A stretch of 64,000 bases of DNA from Muricea muricata (Eukaryota; Cnidaria; Anthozoa; Malacalcyonacea; Plexauridae): NCBI GenBank assembly GCA_963855995.1, contig OY979719.1, forward strand, positions 2,728,001 to 2,792,000, in the 5' to 3' direction. Under the pieces are notes generated by a model. The model saw only the letters and a list, made by a program, of their open reading frames with translations. It had not been told where the DNA came from and did no database searches. Shown here piece by piece: positions 55,601-64,000 of this stretch. Numbering within the stretch: the first letter of the stretch is position 1; each line of letters opens with the position of its first letter. The position numbers and the translations under genes are program-made.

Positions 55601-58600
55601 ACAAAGTGCTGTTTTATGACAATGTTTTTATTAAAATATAATTTAGTAGAAACACCACGTACGTTTATTATTGCGATTTATATTTTAATCATATTTTAAT
55701 TTGATATTCACCATGCAAACATGCAAGGAACTTAATGTTTTTATTATTGTGTAGATGGTCGTACGATGACTCCATTACAGAGGCTAGCATTTCTCAAGAA
55801 ATTGCTCCTTTGAAATTTCCAGTAAAAGTTCACAGCTGGAATCATATTGTGATTTCTGTTCAAGCTGGACAGGAGGGAAACGTCAGTGGAGGAAGGGTGA
55901 GTGTGTAGATGAAGCATAAACCGCCGTGTATTTGTTTATTTGAACACTTGAAAAGTTGTAGTTGTACGAAAGGTGAGCAGAAACTGCTGGAGCTATCAGA
56001 AATAAATATCATACTTACACATGTGTTCTTCTTCAGGTGACGATGCTCTTTGACGGTGCATCTGAATCAGTCAGGGATTACCGCTATCCCAGCATTCCCG
56101 TGAGAAAGAACGAAGCAGTGTCAGTATTGATTGGTCAGCGGCTGTTCGAGAAAAATGATCCGAAGAGTTCGAGAGAGAAACAACACTTGTGGCCGTATTA
56201 CAAACTGGGAAACATTGCAACGTTTATCGGTGAGGTTTTCCCAGTGAACTATAGAAATACAAAGAATATATTTAAACTAAATCCAGGTTCAAACTTGTCG
56301 TAAGAATCGGTGGTTTTCTCCTTCTCACGTGTGTGAATGAATATGCCAACAAACTAAAGTATAGGACAAATATTAGATTGCGTTTGCATTGGTGTAGAAT
56401 TCACTTAATCACATCGGCCAGAAGAAGTCATCTCCGACGCTTAGAACAAGTGTGAACCAGACTTACAGGTTCCATCGTATAGCTAATCAGGTCGTATAAC
56501 GGTTGTAACATCACATCGCACATTTAGCGCGTTTCTAGTCTATTTCTTTGACTTTCTATGGTCATACCAATCAACGGGTTGCTTTTAAACAACTCGCTAT
56601 CCGGAAAATATTGTTATCCAGCCTTTGTGGAACCAACACTTGATTTGCAACGTGTTTATCTTTCAGTTACTTACCGTCTATTTCGTTTGTCATTCTAGGC
56701 GAGTTACACAGGGACGAGGGTCCGCTTACAGCTCTCATTTCCAAGTTCAATGTATCCTCCAAACACCAGGAGAAACGACGAACCTTAGAGCTGGATGATG
56801 CGGCGTTTTTAAACCTCCTGGGAGCAAATTGTCAGGCTTTAGACTTTCATTTCTGTCAAAATACGACTGCGAATTACAGGTAAAAAGTAAATCACCCTAA
56901 AATTCGCTTTCAACAACCTCAAGTATTACTCTTAGTTTATACTGAAGGAACGAGACTCGATTCCAAAATATGACTTACTCGAGCCGAGCATTTTGCCAAC
57001 ATTCCAGAGGTTGTAGGGTCCATTCCCGCCGTGGTCAGGCCAATTTTTTAGCTTACCCGGTGTGGATATAAACTCAGAGTAACACCACAAACATCATTTT
57101 CACCTAAGTACATGACACGCAAGACAAAATAGGAATCACGATACTTGCTAAATATTGATACTGTTTGAAATATGATAAATATAAAAACCTCTCAAAAGCG
57201 ATTACGTATTTGTGTCATGAATGTCCAAGTGATTTTTTGTCTCGTTCAGTAACCATATTGATGTTCGAAGTTTGGAAAGATTGCCTGAATGCACTGCGCA
57301 GTCTTTTATCGGAGGCCCTCACGGTGAACCAGTCTTGATAGAAGAGCAAAGATGGACAGATATCAAAATATCTCTGAAGAAACAGCTACTTCTCGTTTAC
57401 TCGCCTGTTCATCCGGATAAATTCATCGAGTACAAACTGGAAGGGACAAACTGGTCGAGGAGTGCGTCCTATAGCGATTACGTTATCACTGGCGATGTCG
57501 TTCATTATGCCCCTGCTCCTGTGGTACATCGAAAACGTTTGGCGGAAGCGATTCATGGCATTGGGGGCATCGGTGTCTTTCTCTTTCTGTTCGCAAAGGT
57601 ATGTTTGGGACATTTATTAGCGAGACTCAGATTTGACTTCCACCCAGGGTTGCCAGACTGCATGAATAAATTAGCCAAACTTTTAACAATGCTCTTTGTT
57701 TTTCATTGTATTTGCCTTTTGTTTTCTTTGTTTTTTTTGACAGCACTCATGATGGTTTGGCTTAATTATTCAAGAAATCTGGCAACCCTGCTTCCACCTG
57801 GATGGTGGTTGACAGCACGTGGACCGCGATCACCACGCGCGGACCACACGCGGGAAAGATCGGGGGGGGGGAGAGATATTGCTATATTCGTGTTTACCTT
57901 TCATGTACTAGTAACTGCACTTCCTGCACTGGCAATGTTAGCTTGAGTTCAGTTTCCTGACTGTAGTTTATTGCCGTTCTTTCAGACTGTTGAGAAGACA
58001 GATGACCAGAAAGCGCAAGCAGATGCCCTCTCAGTGATTTTCACATTGGCAAAAGAAAACGTTTCTTACGCGAAAGAATTAGATGGATTACTTGCAAATA
58101 AAATGATCCTTAAAGTTTTGCTGACACCAAATTGTGTAACGGGATACCATTTTGCAAAGGTACTTTACCACTCTTATAAATACGTTGTGTACTTTGACGG
58201 ATGTTTTATTCGCTCAGCAGACACAGGACGTACAGTAGCTACAATGATCGTTGAAATTTGGTTGAAAATAGGTTGATACTTTGGCAACGTGATGTCAATG
58301 TTATTAAAGTAATAATAATAATGTTTTGACGTTCTTTTACAAACATTGACATAACGTCATTCATGGTTGATTATATGACGTCGATTTGACTTGTAATCTC
58401 AACGTCGATTCAACCTTGAAATATGATTTTATTCCACCTTTTCACCGTTGTTTCAAAGCCTTAAAACTAATTTCAGATGTTTGTCCAACGTTTAACCAAC
58501 TTAATTTTGCCCGTTTCTTTCAGGTGTTTTTTTGCGCGGCATGCGAAGGCAAGGTGCTTCAGGAGACTGGCTATCGGGACAAACCATATTTCGTGAACTT

Positions 58601-61600
58601 CAACACGGATGCTGTGGTGACGAATTTCGAAATATTACGAGATTTTCTTCTCAACTGGCGCATCTGGTACAACTCAGGCTCATCTTTATCGTGGGAAATG
58701 GTTCTGCACGCACTGGAAGCACTCACGAGCAGTAACCATCGCTCATCACAGTTTAATATTCGTCAATTTGAACGAGCTGATGCACTGGGTTCTCTCTTGC
58801 TTGGTTGTCAGGTAAGCTAAACGAAATACTGAAATTCCAAATTCTTGTGGATGGGGGGGGGGGGGACGACAACTTTTGTGGTCAATCTGGGTGGGGTTCA
58901 ACCTCAACTGCATTACCTTTGTGGGTTAGGGTTGGGATTTATATCCACTGCATTTTATGTTTACAACGGATTGTTGCAAAGTCGATTGGCTTAAATGTAG
59001 GTAAACTTTTCTGAAGCAAGCATCAAAACAGTTGAGGTTGACCTGACCCAGATTCACTGCATACTGACGTAGCCAAACCCAAGAGCATCTGCCGGTATTT
59101 TCGAAGACACGACCCCCAGATTCCCGTCCCTAAACATGAACTCTTGTGCGGTCTGTTATGTCCTAGACTCTTCAAAACTTGACTACTAAATATGTTAAAC
59201 AGTCACTTTTTCTATGTAGGAAATTCAAGCTGAAAAATTGCCATTTCCCTCAACGATCACTAGTCTCCATCTGAAAATCATTCAAAATCTTCTCGGCTGT
59301 TCTGCAAACCAGCAAGTTCTGAAACGTGTCTGTGAGTTCCTCATCGCGGTTCATCCAACATCTGACACCTGGGTCATCCATTCAGCCAGTAACCTTTACT
59401 TTAAACCAAATGCCAAACTTGAAGGTAAGCGTCAAATATTATGCTTTGAAACCAAACAGAGAATCCGAAGTTCTTCATGTAATATATAAAGTACTTATAT
59501 ATCTGACAAAACAAAACCTGCGTGTATTTTAAATGACTTCAAAAAGGAACACCCATTTTATACCCAACTTGTGAGTTTATTTACGAAGAAACTTTCAATG
59601 TAGATGTTGTTTAAGCAAAGAAAATCAAGGCAAAAGTTTGTGTAAATAACGTGGATCACATATAAAGACTCCTTCACGGTCATGATTTTCTTCGTGTTTT
59701 CTTTGTATACGTTTTTAAATCTTATACTGTATATGTATTTACGGCTTAGTCCATAACCAAGCAAAAAAGAAGGACCAAGGTTTTATTGTATATACAGCTC
59801 CCAAAACGTAGCAGATATAGCTCTATTTTGGCATACAGACTGCTCAGAAACACCAATCGTATACTGACATAAACTTTCGATCCACTTTAGACCTGAACGA
59901 GAATTTCAGGAATGACGAAGAAACAGAAGATGGGGGAACACAAGATTACGCGAACACCTTGCTGTCGGAGCAAGCTGCCGAAAGCACGAGTATTTTCCGT
60001 TCTGGTGACAAACGAACAAACGTCGTGGAAACTGAGGACACAAATGATATGATTATTACGGTCGAACATTCGACAGCCGTGATGGAGGAGGGAGCTAGCT
60101 TCGAGTTCCCTCTGCAGACGACACCTGAGGTAGACAGGAAAATTGACAGTGAAGATATCATGTCACCGATTGTGGACAAAACTGCTAACAGTGAACCTGT
60201 GTCGCCACCATCTGCGTCGTAAGTGATTGGTCTAGATCTATTTAACAATTCTTGATCTATTTAACAAGCTCGAGATTTCTATGCGGTGATAGTTGATGAG
60301 GACGAAGCCCGAATCAACTATCAACGCATAGCAATTGAGAGCGAGTAGTCTAATTGTTTTAGTAGAAGCTGAGATCAATAATTGATTTTTAAGCCATTTT
60401 GCTACTATTACAAATTGACTTTGAATTGAAAAAAAATACACTAGAATAATTATTGCTTTGCTACTCGCTATCTATCGAGCAATAGGTAGCGAGTCGAGTA
60501 GCCAATCAAATTTCAGCATTTGTTTTAGTATGCTAGTATGATTCTACTAAAACACAATAGACAACTCCCATGACAAACTTATTTGTCATCCCGGCAAGAT
60601 GAAGAAAATCTTTCTTCATAGCTAAAAAGAACATCTTAAAACTAGTAAAATTGCAAAGTCGCGAGATGTTGTTGATAACGAAAATTATAGCCCTACGAAG
60701 TTTAGGAATCTTGTATATGTGCAATACGAAGTCTAGATCACTTTCAAGACTTTTTTTTTCTTCTAGGCCTGGTACCCACAGTGAGCCTATCGCTATAAAC
60801 CCACGGGAGAGGCGAGAAGCCCTGCCCAGCTCGTACGATGTCGTGTCATCCTCGGAATGCTCCACCGCAAAACCACGCTCGTCCCAGGCTGCGAACTCTG
60901 GGGAAGATTATATTGTCGTGGAAAACAGGCCAGGTTTTGCGTCTAGTATGACGACGTACAGACACTTTAAGAGACAAAGTTCTGATATGCAGGAACACAC
61001 GATACTGGATGAACTTAGGACTGGACTGCTGGAGTTGATCAATAGCGCCCTATTGAATTTGGCAGACATTGCCGTTGATAGTGTTCTGGGAGAGATTTTA
61101 AAGTTTGAATATTTTCTGTGCTTTGTCAACTATCCTTTGGCCCGAGTTCGTACATTGGCTGTAGAGGTGAGCATATCTTTTACTTGTTGTCCCATTCAGT
61201 ATATGATGATTGACATTGTAGTTTTTCTTAATAGATTCTCGGGAAAATCTTGGAAAGAGGCTCTCCTCAGCTCATCGCATCGTTTCACCAAATGTCTGGA
61301 TTTCATCTCTTGGCTGTTCAGATTCATCGACATCCGATTACGCAAGAGCTGGCCGAAGCATGTTTTTGTTTATTTTTCTATCAACCAGTTTCAATAAACC
61401 AACCGTATGTATTCCCAACAAACAAAATCGGCTATCGTTTGTTTATACCCAATTCACATTTTAAAATCACTCACATGCCTAGTTACTATTATATTAGCTT
61501 GCGGCAGCGTAACGGAGAACAAAAGTAACTACGCATTTAGAAGTATGGACATGAGTGAATAACTCGTATTCATCATTCGAATGCTTGGTTACTTTTGTCC

Positions 61601-63242
61601 TAATGTACTCTTTCGCAAACGAAAACAATGGTGATCTACGTATTGTTGTTGAACGTAAAATATTTTTTCTATTAATTCTTGTTGAATATTTCTTTATCAC
61701 AGAGGTTTTCTTGAAAGTGTTAAACGTGGTGGTGACTTAGCGAGGAAAGTGAATATACTTTCAGGAATACCGCTGCTTGGTATGTTGGAGGGCGCAGTCT
61801 GCCATCCCGAGGTTTTCCACTTTCTCACCCTGTCCCTAGTGAAGGTGCTGGACGTTGTGGAAGACTTCTTGTTGAAAGCCGCTGACCATGGATTGCTTAA
61901 GACGTTTGTGAACGGTGTGAGAGCTCTATGCATCTGGAGTATAAATAACAGGTAGGGTGAAATGTGGCAAAGTGGTTACAGTACCATAGCCTGGTTGCGT
62001 TAGCCAACGTATAGTGATTTTTTCAATGGCCACAAAAAGGCATAAAATGCATGTATTGACATGGCCGGACAACATCGCCGGCTGTTTAAGGTACTCCTTC
62101 CAGCACACTATCATTGTTTAACTTAATACCATAATTTATTTTTAGTGCAAACGGCAAACAAATTGTTCAAGCAACATCTGGTGTGGTTATGGATAACTTA
62201 CAATATCTGGTGATGGCCATTGTATATCGTGCGTTGAGGTAAATAAATCCTAACATGACACCCCCCTACCTATATGAATTACTAAACAGGCAAACATAAG
62301 GACATTACAACGGATTGCGTTTTATTGCCAGGATGTGTGGAGATCGTTATTTTCAGATATTTGATGACCTTCTTCTGGCCTTAGATACACTGCAGTATTG
62401 TGAACCTGGAAATGACGGTAGGTTCAGTGGCAATGTTTTTTAATTAATATATATTTGATCTCCCTGATATGAAATGCGTGACAATTTGCTGCGGCCAATT
62501 TCGTCCCTGGTCGACACGGGGGGGGGGGGGGGGGGGCAGCCACGCTCCCTCCTCTTTCCCTACTTTACCACAATTACCAATTTGCTGTGAGACAAATTTG
62601 CCGTGTTCTATGTTAATTAGAACTGTTTTTATTTTCTTGTATTGTAGCTCTCAAATTGCTCTTAAGTCAATCTTCAAGATTTTTACAACATTGTGCCCTA
62701 CGGTTTGCCTTGGAATACCTTGAGTTCACTCAAAAATCTAACAAGATTGTTCGCCGTAGCCTGAAGAAAGCTTTAAGGTATTTTCCGTCTTATGTGATCT
62801 GATAACCCCTTAGATTTTCACTCCAACATCCCGTTATTGGTGTACTTTCTTCAGGCTTACATCCAAACCAACCAATGAGAGCTCAGATGTTAGTTCTGGC
62901 ACTAACGGTTGCAAACCGTGTTGGGAAACCCTGGACCCCTCGGCATTCCCAGTGCTGTGGCAAACCTCGAAGTATAACCCACTCCCCGCTGAGGCCACTC
63001 CTTCAGAAGTTACGACCAGATTTCATGATGTGTGCACGAAAGCTGTGAGTTTGATATGTTACTCGGATCCCTGGCGAAGAGTCGAGGCTCCCTGGGACTT
63101 CGTTCTCAATTATGCGCAGTTCACGTTGCCGACACAATTTGAGGAATACAAGCAAGCAGATTCGGCCTTCTTAGTTAACTCCAATGAGATATTTACGCAA
63201 TGGATATTCTGTATGTTGGTGGAATTCCTTGATTTGTCTCTG
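46620..63242 (+). CDS. LYST: LYST (lysosomal trafficking regulator), N-terminal and middle part; continues beyond the window
   Basis: Twenty-eight joined exons, about 2463 codons: 46620-46700, 46857-46942, 47671-47827, 48212-48302, 48754-49785, 50477-50630, 50852-51986, 52076-52318, 53008-53246, 53455-53545, 53661-53727, 53998-54107, 54273-54799, 55755-55896, 56037-56229, 56699-56879, 57250-57598, 57986-58159, 58524-58811, 59220-59424, 59891-60218, 60767-61166, 61235-61404, 61703-61951, 62146-62238, 62332-62417, 62648-62777, 62855-63242. LYST is a giant cytosolic BEACH protein that controls size and fusion of lysosome-related organelles. Matches to human LYST include VEPGYEAD, the concanavalin-like segment (SFSLAFWLYLD, VHVISFGNK), IHGIGGIGVFLFLFAK, EILRDFLLNWRIW, FNIRQF and FLIAVHPTSDTW. 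Upstream helical repeats are poorly conserved. The PH, BEACH and WD40 parts lie past the right edge. The intron after 49785 has a GC donor. The start at 46620 is the first Met of an open exon with a good donor, but is less certain than the core. Confidence 0.9.
47880..48190. repeat. (TATGG)n pentanucleotide array in a LYST intron
   Basis: Mostly GGTAT repeats with degenerate edges (GTGTGGTATG and similar). The array ends about 20 bp before the exon at 48212. Confidence 0.9.
48575..48648. repeat. Short hairpin in a LYST intron
   Basis: GATTACAAGCCTATATTCAC returns inverted as GTGAATATAGGCTTGTAATT with a loop of about 15 bp. The outer bases CAATTGGTCACC / GCAACTAATTG are partly complementary too. 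Confidence 0.65.
50208..50383. mobile_element. Hairpin MITE, 176 bp, in a LYST intron
   Basis: Inverted ends of about 55 bp match almost perfectly: ACTCCGAAGAACAACATCTT, continuing through GTAAACTCATGATATGAGC to GTTAACAACA. The element ends about 95 bp before the exon at 50477. The target-site duplication is unclear. Confidence 0.75.
52351..52416. repeat. Perfect hairpin just after a LYST splice donor
   Basis: GGACCAACCACCAATGCACC and CAATACACATTA are followed at once by their exact inverse, giving arms of about 32 bp with almost no loop. The hairpin begins about 32 bases after the donor at 52319. Confidence 0.8.
54601..54663 (+). repeat. Coding copy of a 63-bp sequence duplicated in a later LYST intron
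   Basis: This GC-rich part of the LYST concanavalin-like exon matches 57796-57858, inside an intron, at 59 of 63 positions in the same orientation (start ACCTGGATGGTGGT, end ACACGCGGGAAAG). It encodes an insert of the type GGRQHVERDHHARS at a place where LYST proteins vary. Confidence 0.8.
54945..55145. repeat. Imperfect minisatellite in a LYST intron
   Basis: Three to four units of about 60 bp share TTTCCTGGT-TGT-T and TAGGAAACAATG in direct repetition. The last unit is diverged (TTTTCTGGTTCGTTGACC). Confidence 0.55.
55170..55575. mobile_element. Long-hairpin MITE, about 400 bp, in a LYST intron
   Basis: The two halves are inverted copies over about 170 bp each: TTAGTAAAATTGCAAAGTTT, TAAAATATGGAAAATATAGC and TTGCAAAGTTGGCAAATTTT on the left return inverted at about 55415-55500. 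A single-arm copy is found at 41185-41395. Exact ends and duplication were not resolved. Confidence 0.7.
56990..57205 (-). mobile_element. Possible tRNA-derived SINE fragment (copy 2)
   Basis: It is related to 40450-40700 and shares AACACCACAA, ATGACACGCAAGAC-like and AATCACGATA-CTTGC-AAATATTGATA in order. A tRNA-like CACGGCGGGAATGGACCC is read on the minus strand. Confidence 0.4.
57796..57858 (+). repeat. Intronic copy of the 63-bp LYST exon segment
   Basis: See 54601-54663: 59 of 63 positions are identical. It sits in the intron between the exons ending at 57598 and starting at 57986 and is followed by a G-run. Confidence 0.8.
60250..60560. repeat. Cluster of short inverted repeats in a LYST intron
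   Basis: Local hairpins include TATGCGGTGATAGTTGAT against ATCAACTATCAACGCATA and CTACTCGCTATCTATCGAGC against AGGTAGCGAGTCGAGTAG. TTGTTTTAGTAGAA near 60354 is mirrored by TTCTACTAAAACACAA near 60541, so the whole could be one degraded MITE. A partly similar stretch lies at 47050-47155. Confidence 0.5.
61460..61585. repeat. Dispersed repeat copy, also at 43920-44045
   Basis: Second copy of the family described at 43920-44045, in a LYST intron. Confidence 0.65.
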
Positions 63243-64000
63243 GTAAGTTTCTGCACATGTGTATTATGCAAAGCTATACTTTGCCATGCCATGCCATGCC
63301 ATGCCATGCCATGCCATGCCATGCCATGCCATGCCATGCCATGCCATGCCATGCCATGCCATGCCATGCCATGCCATACCATATCATACCACACTACACT
63401 ACGCTACATCGTACCACATCATACTACACGACAATACACTACACATAACACAGCACAGCAGTGCACCACATCACTCTACACTGCACTGCACTGCACTGCA
63501 CTGCACTGCACTGCACTGCACTGCACTGCACTGCACTGCACTGCACTGCACTGCACTGCACTGCACTGCACTGCACTGCACTGCACTGCACTGCACTGCA
63601 CTGCACTGCACTGCACTGCACTGCACTGCACTGCACTGCACTGCACTGCACTGCACTGCACTGCACTGCACTGCACCGCACGGCACGGCACGGCACCACA
63701 CCACACCACACCACACCACACCACACCACACCACACCACACCACACCACACCACACTAGACCACACCACACTACACTAGACCACACTGCACCAGACCACC
63801 CAACTGAACACCGCCAGTGGCGGGTCCAGGGTAAGTCAAAATATATTATAGCAGCTTAATTTTAAATTCAAAATAACTCTATAACAATGTCATAGGTTAT
63901 GAATTTCAAAAGAATAAAATCTAACCAATGAAGTTGCTTTGAAGGTATTTTAAAATGTAAATATATCCTATAATGAGCTGTGGTAATTTATTTTGACTTA
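63243..64000. repeat. LYST intron with serial pentanucleotide arrays
   Basis: After the donor at 63243 come (CATGC)n at about 63282-63376, degraded CATAC/ACTAC units, (CTGCA)n at about 63476-63674, (CGGCA)n briefly, then (CCACA)n to about 63790. The reading frames through these arrays are products of the repeats. The last 180 bases show no exon. Confidence 0.88.

Noticed and set aside
63259-63859. Cys/His/Ala/Thr-rich or Cys/Ser/Ala/Val frames near the right edge
   Set aside because: Pentanucleotide arrays read through in every frame; the true LYST exon ends at 63242.

Overview
This is nuclear DNA from an animal. It is AT-rich, the genes are split by short introns with GT-AG (twice GC-AG) borders, and the proteins are metazoan: MCM8, PAF1, a d4/DPF subunit of SWI/SNF, NIF3L1, GNPNAT1 and LYST. 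The compact genes and the many miniature DNA transposons would suit an early-branching or other invertebrate, with a cnidarian as my best guess. I cannot fix the taxon from sequence alone.

Layout from left to right: 5' part of MCM8 (minus, 119-2534); a heavily invaded intergenic block (2535-7666) with a 3-kb hAT-like fold-back element and a second element that carries a nested hAT MITE; PAF1 (plus, 7667-12533); a small SAM-domain gene like SAMD15 (plus, 13104-13801), tail-to-tail with GNPNAT1 (minus, 14015-16010); an 11.4-kb almost perfectly palindromic fold-back element (16173-27614) with a 7-bp target-site duplication; NIF3L1 (plus, 28025-29495); DPF/requiem (plus, 29780-33214); a 23-exon gene fusing ankyrin repeats to a GH20 hexosaminidase-like region (plus, 34797-44957); and LYST (plus, from 46620, running off the right edge; last exon seen ends at 63242).

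Exon borders were read by hand from splice signals, reading phase and remembered family sequences. In each full gene model the exon phases join without a frame break. The genes are mostly housekeeping: replication and repair (MCM8), transcription elongation (PAF1), chromatin remodelling (DPF), UDP-GlcNAc synthesis (GNPNAT1) and lysosome-related trafficking (LYST). They form no operon. MCM8/PAF1 and GNPNAT1/NIF3L1 are both divergent pairs, and each shared promoter interval has been split by large transposon insertions. Taking the elements out would leave intervals of only about 0.4-0.6 kb.

The two most unusual items are the giant inverted-repeat element, whose centre is two opposed arrays of about 127-bp units, and the ankyrin-GH20 protein, which appears to have lost the catalytic Asp-Glu pair and so looks like a pseudoenzyme.
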